Shown: piece by piece, positions 29,300 to 36,240 of the stretch
Numbering within the stretch: position 1 is the first letter of the stretch
Layout of the letters: each line of letters starts with the position of its first letter
Assembly: GCA_019116345.1 (NCBI GenBank)
Contig: DXBV01000037.1
Location: forward strand, 1-36,240
Origin: Candidatus Allofournierella merdipullorum
Lineage (GTDB): Bacteria; Bacillota; Clostridia; Oscillospirales; Ruminococcaceae
Length of the DNA: 36,240 bases
Direction of reading: 5' to 3'
The notes under the pieces: generated by a model
The model's database searches: none
What the model saw: the letters and a program-made list of their open reading frames with translations, nothing else
What the model was told of the DNA's origin: nothing
Program-made: the position numbers and the translations under genes

Positions 29300-30231
29300 C
29301 ATATGCCTTTTTTGCGCAGCACCCGGTCGTAGACCGGGCGGCCGGGCCGCGGGTCCTCCACTTCTTCCAAAAGGCCCTTTTGCACCAGCGCTTCCATGCG
29401 CTTTGCGGCAAAGCCGTCGCTGACGCCGGGGCGCAGGGTGGCCAGCAGTTTCCCGATGGCCTGGGCCTCCCGGAACCGGTCCGGCTGGGCGCGCAGCGCC
29501 TCCAGCACGAAGCCGTCGTAAAAATCCTCAAAGACGCTCACCACACGCCCGTTCACCACTGCCCGCAGGGGGGCGCTTTTGGCCTGCAGCATCGCCCACT
29601 CCCCGGCCAGCGCGTTCAGCACCGGGGCGGGCAGAGGCTCCGGGTCGGCCAGCGCGGCCCAGTGGTGGGGCTCCACTTCGCCCCAGCCGTCGTACTGCAC
29701 TGCCGTGCCGTCCGCCCGTGCTTCAAATTCCGGCAGCCGCACCCGCTCCACGGTCAGCTTGTCAAACCCCAGGGGCCGCAGCCAGGCCGCCAGAAAACGG
29801 ATGCCGCAGGCGGCGTCTGCCCCGGGGCTTTGCCATACCCGCACCGTTTCGCCGCTCCCCGCCCGGCGGCGCAGGGTTTCCAGCGCGTGGCGGCTTTCCT
29901 CTAACATTTTTTCGGCAAATTCCTCGTTTTCAGCGGGGCTCATGGCCCAAAGGCCGGCCAGTTCTTTTTTGCGCTTTTCGCCCGGCTCGGCTTCGGAAAT
30001 GTCCCCCACGCTCAACGCCAGGGGCAGGCAGAGAACGTCGGCGGGCGTGCCCTCCATGGGCAGAGCCCCGGCGGCCCGCTGCTTTTGGCGGGCGGCCTCC
30101 CGCTTTGCGGTAAGGCGGCTCAGCGGCCCGCCTGTGCCGCCGATGACGGCCACTGCCGCCGCGCCCCCCGGGCCGGACAGCGCTACCCGCAGACTGCCTT
30201 TTTCGGAGGCGGAAAAGACCACATGCACCAT
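29299..30231 (-). CDS. DUF1835/DUF3658 protein at the end of the ABC operon
   Basis: 310 residues. The N-terminus HVVFSASEKGSLRVAL matches the opening of DUF1835 proteins, followed by a long, charged middle part. The C-terminal 65 residues (from about 245) look like a winged-helix module: LRAQPDRFREAQAIGKLL then KRMEALVQKGLLEEV, as in DUF3658. The function of the family is not known; the two-domain form suggests a small-molecule or signalling role. It follows the second permease by 13 bp with GGGAGG before the ATG and is thus co-transcribed with the exporter. A 20-residue longer frame overlaps that gene and is rejected. Confidence 0.8.
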   Translation of the reverse strand: MVHVVFSASEKGSLRVALSGPGGAAAVAVIGGTGGPLSRLTAKREAARQKQRAAGALPMEGTPADVLCLPLALSVGDISEAEPGEKRKKELAGLWAMSPAENEEFAEKMLEESRHALETLRRRAGSGETVRVWQSPGADAACGIRFLAAWLRPLGFDKLTVERVRLPEFEARADGTAVQYDGWGEVEPHHWAALADPEPLPAPVLNALAGEWAMLQAKSAPLRAVVNGRVVSVFEDFYDGFVLEALRAQPDRFREAQAIGKLLATLRPGVSDGFAAKRMEALVQKGLLEEVEDPRPGRPVYDRVLRKKGI

Positions 30232-30244
30232 GCTTTTGCCTCCC

Positions 30245-30973
30245 TTACCAGCGCACCACCGCGTGGAGCAGCGACCACACCGCCCACACAAGGCCTGCGG
30301 CCACCAGCACCGCCACGCCCGCGATCAGGCCGATGCTCCACTGGCCGATGAGGTAGGCGTTTTGGCCCAGCAGCTGGGGCCCGAAGCACAGGCCCATCCA
30401 GATGGCCCAAAGGGCCCAGGCGCCTTTGGGGCCAAAACGCTGGATGAGTGCCCCGAAGCAGAGCCCCAGCGCCAGCGCCGCCGCCCACAGCAGCGGGTAC
30501 CACCACCAGGCCAGCACAAAGCTCTCGATTTGAAGCAGGGCGGCCTGCACGGGCTGGCTGCCCTCGGGCACAGGCATGTTCAGACCCAGCTTCCAGCCCT
30601 CAAACCCGGCCAGCTTCGCCCAAAGACCGGGCAGCAGAAAGCGCTCCGCCAGCGCCAAAAGGCCGGCCAGACCCATGACGAAGGCCCCTTCCAAGGCCAG
30701 CAGCGCGACCACCAGCCCCAGGCTCTGCCGCCGGGTGCGGCCGAAGCGCAGGGCGGTGTCGAACATCACGGTCGAATTGGTGAAGCTCATGATGAACAGG
30801 GAGAACGCCCCCGCGATGGGCAGCACGATGCCCGCAAGGAAGATGCCGGTGTCCGGCTTCAGAAAGGCCATCACGCAGAGGATGACTGCCTCGCCCAGCA
30901 GGAACAGCCCGCCCGCGATCGCCGCATAAAGGGAGAAATCGCCGGCGTTCATCTTTAAAAACTTTTTAAACAT
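30245..30973 (-). CDS. ABC transporter permease (ABC-2 type), second subunit
   Basis: 242 residues with about six hydrophobic helices. The short N-terminal lead MFKKFLKMNAGDF and the FDTALRFGRTRRQSLG cytoplasmic loop are typical of the small ABC-2-like subunits found with YtrB-type ATPases. A long extracytoplasmic loop (about residues 118-145) lies between helices three and four. It starts 7 bp after the stop of the other permease and uses GAGGTG as ribosome site. With 30981 it probably forms a heteromeric exporter for cell-envelope-active compounds or for an unknown substrate. Confidence 0.82.
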   Translation of the reverse strand: MFKKFLKMNAGDFSLYAAIAGGLFLLGEAVILCVMAFLKPDTGIFLAGIVLPIAGAFSLFIMSFTNSTVMFDTALRFGRTRRQSLGLVVALLALEGAFVMGLAGLLALAERFLLPGLWAKLAGFEGWKLGLNMPVPEGSQPVQAALLQIESFVLAWWWYPLLWAAALALGLCFGALIQRFGPKGAWALWAIWMGLCFGPQLLGQNAYLIGQWSIGLIAGVAVLVAAGLVWAVWSLLHAVVRW

Positions 30974-30980
30974 GGCGTTG

Positions 30981-31634
30981 TCACCTCACCACATAGCCCT
31001 TGAGATAGCGATACAAAAACACATCCGCGACCACGGCGGCCAGACCCAGCACCAGCGGCAACAGCCAGGGCAGATCGCCCCACATGCTGCCGGAGAAGGA
31101 GCCGCCGGTGATGACCAGCCAGAAAATGCCCACGATCATGAGCAGCATGGCCAGAATGAGGACCATGCTCCCGAGAAGGCGGCTGCGGGCCATCATCACC
31201 CCGCTGAGCACTCCGAACACCGTGGCGGCGGCCAGCGCCGCCAGAAAGGCGGGGCCCGAGTTCAGCATCAGCACCGCTGCCGCGCCCTCCCGGGGCCAGC
31301 CGAACCACACCGGCACGGAGGAAAAGAGGGCCGAGATGACCCAGCCGCCCACGGCGTAGATCACCAGCACCCCCTGCAGTGCGCCGAACAGGGCTTTGCG
31401 GGTGGCTCCGAAATTCAGAGCCAGGGTGAGGGTGCTTGTCATGGAAAAGGCCATCATGAACAGAATGAACAGCGACAGGGCAGGGAAGCCGTCGAAATAG
31501 GTGGAAAAAAGGTTCGTGTTCCCCGAGGGTACGTCGGTGACAAAGGCTCCGCCCACAATGACCGCCGCCACGGCGGCGAAGATGCCAAGATTGATCAACG
31601 AAAAGCGCAGAAGGAACCGGAAACAGCGTGTCAT
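30981..31634 (-). CDS. ABC transporter permease (ABC-2 type), first subunit
   Basis: 217 residues with about six hydrophobic helices, starting MTRCFRFLLRFSLINLG. The loop after helix two has NFGATRKALFGALQG, the same position and type as FGRTRRQSLG in the adjacent subunit, so the two are distant homologues. A ribosome site (GGGAGGTGG) overlaps the end of the ATPase gene 13 bp upstream. Expected in the cytoplasmic membrane, paired with the YtrB-like ATPase. Confidence 0.82.
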   Translation of the reverse strand: MTRCFRFLLRFSLINLGIFAAVAAVIVGGAFVTDVPSGNTNLFSTYFDGFPALSLFILFMMAFSMTSTLTLALNFGATRKALFGALQGVLVIYAVGGWVISALFSSVPVWFGWPREGAAAVLMLNSGPAFLAALAAATVFGVLSGVMMARSRLLGSMVLILAMLLMIVGIFWLVITGGSFSGSMWGDLPWLLPLVLGLAAVVADVFLYRYLKGYVVR

Positions 31635-31647
31635 GCCGCCACCTCCC

Positions 31648-32541
31648 TCATTCCACCGGCTCGTGGCCGCACAGCGCCACGAACACGTTCTGCAGGTTCA
31701 GAGGCGAAACGTCCACGTCGCCTGCGCCTTCCAAATCGGCGGCCCGGCGGCCGGCGGTGTTGCGCACAGTGACGGTCTTGCGGCGGCCCATGGTGCGCTG
31801 GTGCACCACCGTCATCCCTTCGCACACCCGGTCCACCTCTTCGGCGGCGCCGGACACATAACGGAACTGGTCCACCAGCTCCTCCGTCTCCTCGTTTTCA
31901 ATGATGCGGCCGTCGTCCAGAATGAGCACCCGCTCAAACACCGACGCCGCCTCCTCAATGATGTGGGTGGAGATGATGAAGGTGCGGTTCGTGCGGGCGT
32001 AGTCCTCCAGCAAAAGCTGGTAAAAACGCTCCCGGGCCACCACGTCCAGACCCGCCACCGGCTCGTCCAGAATGGTGACGGGCGCATTGCTGGCCAGGGC
32101 GATGAGGATGGTCACCATGGAAAGCTGGCCCTTGGAGAGCTGGCACACCCGCTTTTTCTCTTCCAGCCCGAACTCCTTTATCAGCCGCCGGGCGTATTCC
32201 TCGTCCCACCGGGGGTAGAAGGTGGCTCCCGCCTGCAGGTAGTGGCGGACTTTCAGGTTGTTCTGGCCGTAGAACAGCGTGGGCTGCAACTCGCGGGAAA
32301 AGCACAGGTCTGCCAGGGCTTTGGGGTTCTCCCACACCGGCTCGCCGCCATAGGTCACTTCGCCCGCGTTGTGGGTGTTCTGGGCGGTCAGGATGCCCAG
32401 CAGCGTCGTTTTGCCCGCGCCGTTGCGCCCGATGAGCCCGTAGATCTTGCCCGGCTCGATGGTGATGTCCAGGTTTTTCAGCACCTGTTTGTCCTTGTAG
32501 GATTTGCACAGGCCCTTCGCCTGCAATACTCCGCTCGTCAT
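31648..32541 (-). CDS. YtrB-like ABC transporter ATPase
   Basis: 297 residues. Walker A GRNGAGKTT (38-46), signature LSKGQ (135-139; Lys in place of the second Ser/Gly, common in this branch), Walker B TILDEP (156-161) and the H-loop H193. The C-terminal 80 residues form the extra domain usual for YtrB/BcrA-type proteins. These ATPases pair with ABC-2 permeases and a YtrA regulator and react to cell-wall stress in Bacillus. The ATG overlaps the regulator stop (ATGA), so regulator and transporter are translationally coupled. Confidence 0.9.
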   Translation of the reverse strand: MTSGVLQAKGLCKSYKDKQVLKNLDITIEPGKIYGLIGRNGAGKTTLLGILTAQNTHNAGEVTYGGEPVWENPKALADLCFSRELQPTLFYGQNNLKVRHYLQAGATFYPRWDEEYARRLIKEFGLEEKKRVCQLSKGQLSMVTILIALASNAPVTILDEPVAGLDVVARERFYQLLLEDYARTNRTFIISTHIIEEAASVFERVLILDDGRIIENEETEELVDQFRYVSGAAEEVDRVCEGMTVVHQRTMGRRKTVTVRNTAGRRAADLEGAGDVDVSPLNLQNVFVALCGHEPVE

Positions 32542-32924
32542 GCCTTCTCTCCTCCTTCGTGTTCGATGGCCTCTTTCACCATCGCCAGCAGTTCTTCCTT
32601 ACTGAGGCCCAGGGACTTCGCCTCCCGCAGAAGGGGCAGCACATACTCCTCGCCCAGGGCCTTTCGGCGCTTTTCCTTCACCGCGGCCGTCGCGCCGGGG
32701 GCAACGAACATGCCGATGCCCCGCCGCTTGTAGAGCACGCCCTCCGCCACCAGCAGGTTGATGCCCTTGGCTGCCGTGGCCGGGTTGATGTTGTATTCCC
32801 GGGCCAGCTCGTTGGTGGAGGGCACCTGTTCCTCCTCCCGGTAAACGCCCCGGAGGATGTCGTCCTCCAGCATTTGGGCGATCTGCAGATAGATCAGCGC
32901 CTGGTCGTTCAAACTCCCGTGCAC
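32538..32924 (-). CDS. YtrA-subfamily GntR transcriptional regulator
   Basis: 128 residues: an N-terminal winged helix (about 8-75; IYLQIAQMLEDDILRG, VPSTNELAREYNINPATAAKG, RRGIGMFVAPG, each typical) with only a short helical C-terminal tail of about 50 residues, the hallmark of the YtrA subfamily, which lacks a large effector domain. I chose the GTG at 32924, 6 bp after GGAGGTG; the in-frame GTG at 32933 overlaps that ribosome site. It heads the ABC operon and very likely represses it through the palindrome at 32952-32975. Confidence 0.9.
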   Translation of the reverse strand: MHGSLNDQALIYLQIAQMLEDDILRGVYREEEQVPSTNELAREYNINPATAAKGINLLVAEGVLYKRRGIGMFVAPGATAAVKEKRRKALGEEYVLPLLREAKSLGLSKEELLAMVKEAIEHEGGEKA

Positions 32925-32951
32925 CCGGTTCACCTCCGCTCGTTGTTAATT

Positions 32952-32975
32952 GGTTAATTACTTGCGTAATTAACC
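32952..32975. promoter_or_regulatory. operator palindrome for the YtrA-like regulator
   Basis: A perfect inverted repeat with 10-bp arms, GGTTAATTAC-TTGC-GTAATTAACC. It overlaps the -10 box of the operon promoter and covers the expected transcription start, so binding would block RNA polymerase. Symmetric A+T-rich sites over the promoter are usual for autoregulated GntR/YtrA systems. Confidence 0.85.
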
Positions 32976-33001
32976 ATAGCACCTTTGGGCCGGACTGTCA
33001 A
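32973..33001 (-). promoter_or_regulatory. promoter of the ytr-type ABC operon
   Basis: Minus-strand TTGACA (32996-33001), 17-bp spacer, TATGGT (32973-32978). The consensus -35 with a weak -10 that lies inside the operator suggests strong but tightly repressed transcription. Confidence 0.85.
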
Positions 33002-33012
33002 GGGGAAGACGC

Positions 33013-33046
33013 AAAAAAAGGGCCGCCCCAAACCGGGGCGGCCCTT
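33013..33046 (-). terminator. Rho-independent terminator of ackA
   Basis: A 12-bp G+C-rich stem (33018-33029 with 33035-33046) followed, on the minus strand, by seven T. It lies 20 bp past the ackA stop and directly upstream of the next promoter. Confidence 0.93.
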
Positions 33047-33065
33047 GAAACGCAGGGAAAATGAT

Positions 33066-34268
33066 TTACTTCGCGGTCACCAGCGCCAGAGTGTCGCGGG
33101 CGATCATCAGCTCTTCGTTGGTGCAGACCATCAGCACCTTCACGCGGCTGTCGGCGGCGGACAGGTCGATGATGTCCTGGCCGCGCAGCTTGTTCTTCTC
33201 GGGGTCCAGCTTGATGCCCAGAAACTCCATGTTCTCGCACACGCCCAGACGCACCCGGTCGTCGTTCTCACCGATGCCGCCGGTAAAGACCACGCAGTCC
33301 AGCCCGCCCATGGCGGCGGCATAGGCGCCCACGTACTTCTTGATCTGGTACTTGAGCATATCGGTGGCCAGCTGGGCGCGCTCGTTGCCCTGATCGGCGG
33401 CGCCGGTCACGTCGCGCATGTCGCTGGAAACGCCGGAAATGCCCAGCAGGCCGCTCTTCTTGTTCAGGTAGTCGGCCATCTCCTGGCCGTGGATGCCCAG
33501 CTTCTGCTCCATGTAGGTGACAACGCTGGGGTCAACGTCGCCGCAGCGGGTGCCCATCAGCACGCCGGCCAGCGGGGTCAGGCCCATGCTGGTGTCCACG
33601 CACTTGCCGCCGTCCACGGCGGTGATGCTGCTGCCGTTGCCCAGATGGCAAGTGACCATCTTCAGCTCGGAGGGGTCCTTGCCCAGGAACTGGGCGGCGG
33701 CCATGCTCACGTAGCGGTGGCTGGTGCCATGGGCGCCGTAGCGGCGGATGGCGTACTTCTCGTACATCTCGTAGGGCACGCCGTACATATAAGCCTTGGG
33801 AGGCATGGTCTGGTGGAAGGTGGTATCAAAGACCACAACGTTGGGCACGTCGGCGCCGAAGACCTTCTTGGCGCTGCGCAGGCCCTGCACGTGGGCCAGG
33901 TTGTGCACGGGGGCCAGGGGGGCGATCTCCTCGATCTTGTCGATGATGGCGTCGGTGACGATCTCGCTCTTGGTGAAGAACTCAGCGCCCTGCACGATGC
34001 GGTGGCCGATGGCGCCGATCTCGCTCTTGTCGGCAACAACGGCGCCCTCGCCGGTGGTCATCATCTCCACGACCTTCATGAAGGCCTCGGTGTGGGTGGG
34101 GAAGGGGACCTCCACGCTCCACTTGCCGCCGTGGGCCTGATGGGTGATCTTGCTGCCCTCGATGCCGATGCGCTCGCACAGGCCTTTGCACAGCACGCTC
34201 TCGTCGGTCATGTCGATCAGCTGATATTTCAGCGAGGACGAACCGCAGTTGATAACCAGGATTTTCAT
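33066..34268 (-). CDS. ackA: acetate kinase
   Basis: 400 residues, full length. The ASKHA phosphate loop VINCGSSSLKYQL (5-17), R90 in GHRIVQGAE, D148 in VFDTTFHQ, H180 in GAHGTSH, the adenosine loop HLGNGSS (208-214), R241 in GTRCGD and the C-terminal TNEE are all present, so catalysis (acetyl-phosphate + ADP to acetate + ATP) should be intact. Two details differ from common AckA: VHGGE reads VQGAE (92-96) and HNPAH reads HNLAH (122-126). No phosphotransacetylase gene is adjacent. The ATG at 34268 has GGGAGGAAG upstream; a 20-residue longer frame is rejected. It is monocistronic, with its own promoter and terminator, and cytoplasmic. Confidence 0.96.
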   Translation of the reverse strand: MKILVINCGSSSLKYQLIDMTDESVLCKGLCERIGIEGSKITHQAHGGKWSVEVPFPTHTEAFMKVVEMMTTGEGAVVADKSEIGAIGHRIVQGAEFFTKSEIVTDAIIDKIEEIAPLAPVHNLAHVQGLRSAKKVFGADVPNVVVFDTTFHQTMPPKAYMYGVPYEMYEKYAIRRYGAHGTSHRYVSMAAAQFLGKDPSELKMVTCHLGNGSSITAVDGGKCVDTSMGLTPLAGVLMGTRCGDVDPSVVTYMEQKLGIHGQEMADYLNKKSGLLGISGVSSDMRDVTGAADQGNERAQLATDMLKYQIKKYVGAYAAAMGGLDCVVFTGGIGENDDRVRLGVCENMEFLGIKLDPEKNKLRGQDIIDLSAADSRVKVLMVCTNEELMIARDTLALVTAK

Positions 34269-34314
34269 TGATACTTCCTCCCAAAACTGTTTCTGGCGGC
34301 CTTCGCCGCCCGGA

Positions 34315-34343
34315 TTTACATTGTCCACCCACTATTATATAAT
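34315..34343 (+). promoter_or_regulatory. tmcAL promoter
   Basis: TTTACA (34315-34320), 17-bp spacer, TATAAT (34338-34343). The start point would be near 34350, leaving a short leader of about 30 nt. It overlaps the ackA promoter head to head, so the two probably exclude each other. Confidence 0.78.
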
Positions 34344-34362
34344 GGGAAAAACCGCTTTTCAA
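34334..34362 (-). promoter_or_regulatory. ackA promoter
   Basis: Minus-strand TTGAAA (34357-34362), 17-bp spacer, TATAAT (34334-34339). Its -10 shares the palindrome ATTATATAAT (34334-34343) with the oppositely directed promoter of tmcAL. Confidence 0.85.
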
Positions 34363-34383
34363 GGCAAAAAGGGGGCCGAACCC

Positions 34384-35562
34384 ATGAAAAACGCCGGCAT
34401 CATCGCCGAATACGACCCGTTCCACGCCGGCCATGCCTGGCAGATCGCCCGGGCCCGCCGCCTCGGCGCCGGGACGGTGACGGTGTGCATGAGCGGCGAC
34501 GTCACCCAGCGGGGCGGGGCGGCGCTGCTGCCGCCCTCCGTCCGGGCCGCCGCGGCCCTTGGCTGCGGGGCCGACCTTGTGCTGTGCCTGCCGAACCCTT
34601 ATGCCTGCCTCTCCGCCGAGGGCTTTGCCGCCGCGGGAGTGGCCGTTCTGAGCGCCCTGCCCGCGCTGGACACCCTCGTGTTCGGGGCGGAAACGCCGGA
34701 CACGGCGTCGCTGGTCAAAACCGCCGCGGCCCTGCGCTCGGAAGGCTTCTCCGCCGCCCTGGCCCGCAGCCTTGCGGGGGGCGCGCCCTTCGCCGCCGCC
34801 CGGGCCGCCGCCGCCGGGAAAGTTTGCCCCGGGGCGGAGGCGGTGCTGGCGGGCCCCAACAACAACCTTGGCGTGGAGTACTGCAAGGCCCTCGCCGCCC
34901 AGAACAGCCATATCACGCCCCTGGCCCTGCCCCGCAAGGGCGCGGCCCACGGCGAGGCGTCCCCCGGCCCGGAGGGCTTTGCCAGCGCCTCCAGCCTGCG
35001 CGCCCTCTGGGCGGCGGGGGGCGCGGCGGCGCTGGAAGGCTATGTGCCCGAAGCCGCGCTGGCCCTTTACAAAGAAGCTCAGGCCGCCGGGCAGGATCTG
35101 GACGAAAGAGCCTGGGGAGTGGCGGTGCTCTCCCGGCTGCGGGGCATGGACGCCGCCATCGCCCGCACCCGGGGCACCGCCGAAGGGCTGGAACATCTGC
35201 TGGAAAAGGCGGTGCGCGGGGCCGCCTGCCTGCCGGAGCTCCACGCCGCCATGAAATCCAGACGCTACGCCCACGCCCGGCTGCGCCGCTACGCGCTGGA
35301 CGCCGCCCTGGGCTACACCGCCGCCCTGCCCGCCCTGCCGCCCTACGTCCATGTGCTGGCGGCGAACGAGCGGGGACTGGCCCTTTTGCGGGGGAGCAAA
35401 AAGCCCGCCGGGGCCTCGCTGGCCCGCCTTGCCCGGGAAAACGACGAGTGCCGGGCGGCGGCCGCCGCCCACGCCGCCGCCGCGGACCTGGCGGCCCTCT
35501 GCCGCCGTGTCCCCGGTCCCATGGGAGGCTGCTGGACCCAAAAACCCCTGCTGATTCGGTGA
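34384..35562 (+). CDS. tmcAL: tRNA(Met) cytidine acetate ligase TmcAL (YlbM family)
   Basis: 392 residues. GIIAEYDPFHAGH (5-17) contains the HxGH nucleotidyl-transfer motif (14-17), with MSGDVTQRGG matching the family MSG-x-x-x-QRG block; the remaining helices and GPNNNLGVEY follow the usual pattern. TmcAL activates acetate with ATP and acetylates the wobble cytidine of elongator tRNA(Met), which keeps AUG/AUA decoding accurate. The EYDPFH form has Asp where Bacillus has Asn. The protein is very Ala-rich, as the DNA is G+C-rich here. The ATG is preceded by a weak site (AGGGGGCCGAACCC). It is divergent from ackA, which makes the acetate it consumes. Confidence 0.92.
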   Translation: MKNAGIIAEYDPFHAGHAWQIARARRLGAGTVTVCMSGDVTQRGGAALLPPSVRAAAALGCGADLVLCLPNPYACLSAEGFAAAGVAVLSALPALDTLVFGAETPDTASLVKTAAALRSEGFSAALARSLAGGAPFAAARAAAAGKVCPGAEAVLAGPNNNLGVEYCKALAAQNSHITPLALPRKGAAHGEASPGPEGFASASSLRALWAAGGAAALEGYVPEAALALYKEAQAAGQDLDERAWGVAVLSRLRGMDAAIARTRGTAEGLEHLLEKAVRGAACLPELHAAMKSRRYAHARLRRYALDAALGYTAALPALPPYVHVLAANERGLALLRGSKKPAGASLARLARENDECRAAAAAHAAAADLAALCRRVPGPMGGCWTQKPLLIR

Positions 35563-35590
35563 AAGCGACGGAAATCGTCAAAAAATAGTC

Positions 35591-35707
35591 AAACTTTTAA
35601 GCGAAACGGAAAACTTTTGCACTTTCGGCTTTTTTGCAGAAAACTCATTGCCGTTTTCAGGGCACGGAAGTATAATGATTACAATGGGTGCAAATGGCAA
35701 ACTTTTT
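35591..35707 (+). repeat. AAACTTT repeats upstream of pckG
   Basis: AAACTTTT occurs at 35591-35598 and again at 35611-35618, exactly 20 bp (two helical turns) apart, ahead of the -35 box; a third AAACTTTTT lies at 35699-35707 downstream of the start point. The 207-bp gap between tmcAL and pckG holds these, the promoter and nothing else I can identify. They could be binding sites for an activator or repressor of gluconeogenesis, or simply an A+T-rich upstream element. Confidence 0.4.
35648..35676 (+). promoter_or_regulatory. pckG promoter
   Basis: TTGCCG (35648-35653), 17-bp spacer, TATAAT (35671-35676). The leader to the ATG is about 87 nt and includes a small GGGG/CCCC hairpin near 35728-35737. 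Confidence 0.75.
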
Positions 35708-35769
35708 CACAGCCGTATTCTCGCGGCGGGGTTTGCCCCCGAATATCATGAGAGGATTGGTGGAAGCGT

Positions 35770-36240
35770 ATGACAACGAACAAGCATGTTCTGACCTGGC
35801 TGGACGAGATGGTCGCCCTGGTGAAACCCGACAAGGTCGTGTGGATCGACGGCAGCGAGGAGCAGCTCACCGCCCTGCGGGAAGAGAGCTTCAAGACCGG
35901 CGAGATGATCCCCCTGAACGAGGAGCTGCTGCCCGGCTGCGTGCTGCACCACACCGCGGTGAACGACGTTGCCCGCGTGGAAGGCCGCACCTACATCTGC
36001 ACCAAGAAGCGTGAGGACGCCGCCCCCATCAACAACTGGATGGAAACCAGCGAGATGAAGGCCAAGCTGATCCCCATGTACGACGGCTGCATGAAGGGCC
36101 GCACCATGTACGTTCTGCCCTACTGCATGGGCCCCATCGGCAGCCCCTTCAGCAAGGTGGGCATTGAGCTGACCGACTCCATCTACGTGGTCATGAACAT
36201 GGACATCATGACCCGCATGGGCAAGCAGGTGCTGGATCAG
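35770..36240 (+). CDS. pckG: phosphoenolpyruvate carboxykinase (GTP), N-terminal part
   Basis: The first 157 codons, cut by the window edge. The PEPCK-GTP N-terminal domain is clear: KVVWIDGSEEQ (about 23-33), LPGCVLHHTAVNDVARVEGRT (in two parts, about 57-77), APINNWM, MKGRTMYVLPYCMGPIGSP and KVGIELTDSIYVVMNMDIM (in parts). The enzyme interconverts oxaloacetate + GTP and PEP + CO2 + GDP. In fermenting Clostridia it may run towards oxaloacetate. The active-site P-loop and Cys regions lie beyond the window. The ATG is preceded by a modest GGTGGAAG ribosome site. Codon use is less extreme than in tmcAL, as expected for a highly expressed gene. Confidence 0.95.
   Translation, partial: MTTNKHVLTWLDEMVALVKPDKVVWIDGSEEQLTALREESFKTGEMIPLNEELLPGCVLHHTAVNDVARVEGRTYICTKKREDAAPINNWMETSEMKAKLIPMYDGCMKGRTMYVLPYCMGPIGSPFSKVGIELTDSIYVVMNMDIMTRMGKQVLDQ

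Noticed and set aside
35566-35590. Possible terminator after tmcAL
   Set aside because: The stem is only GACG/CGTC and is followed by A, not T, on the coding strand.

Overview
The window looks like chromosome from a G+C-rich, low-spore-type Clostridia, most likely Oscillospiraceae/Ruminococcaceae (Faecalibacterium, Subdoligranulum or Gemmiger relatives). Reasons: strong AGGAGG ribosome sites, TTGACA/TATAAT promoters often with an extended -10, a YtrA-type GntR regulator with its ABC exporter, TmcAL, acetate kinase, and a GTP-type PEP carboxykinase. No RNA genes, CRISPR arrays or intact insertion sequences were seen. All calls come from reading sequence and protein motifs; no database search was run.

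Layout. (1) 1-560: 3' remnant of a GNAT acetyltransferase that breaks off at a 68-bp inverted-repeat segment, then a small DUF2500-like membrane protein and a terminator. (2) 570-3000, plus strand: a GT-C membrane glycosyltransferase and a GT2, ending in a bidirectional terminator. (3) 3009-15163, minus strand, read from 15163 downwards: ABC polysaccharide exporter (Wzm, Wzt with a C-terminal sugar-binding domain), a GT52-like CMP-sugar transferase, a KdsB-like cytidylyltransferase, a DRE-TIM aldolase fused to a Rossmann-like domain, a KdsC-like phosphatase, a DUF2142 membrane protein, GT2-GtrA, GT4, a DPM1-like GT2 with DUF2304, and a small conserved protein with its own promoter. (4) 15260-28249, minus strand: eleven consecutive glycosyltransferase genes (ten carrying a GT2 domain, one of them a GT2-GT4 fusion, plus one GT4), with a good promoter at 28306-28334 and an internal one near 18550. 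A DUF4422 gene is divergent at 28437. (5) 29299-32924, minus strand: YtrA-like regulator, ABC ATPase, two permeases and a DUF1835 protein, with a perfect operator palindrome over the promoter. (6) 33066-36240: ackA, divergent tmcAL, and the first 157 codons of pckG.

How they may work together. Regions 2-4 read as one large surface-glycan locus: cytoplasmic GT2/GT4 enzymes build a chain, Wzm/Wzt exports it, and two GT-C proteins fed by polyprenyl-phosphate-sugar synthases (3780 with 3416; 5693) may decorate it outside. The most unusual part is 8995-14272. There, enzymes for making, CMP-activating and transferring a 3-deoxy-ulosonic (Kdo/sialic-like) acid lie directly against the exporter, but the usual PEP-dependent synthases (KdsA/NeuB) are not in the window and a pyruvate-type aldolase stands in their place. 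I propose a Gram-positive ulosonic-acid cap whose recognition by Wzt ends chain growth and licenses export; this is inference.
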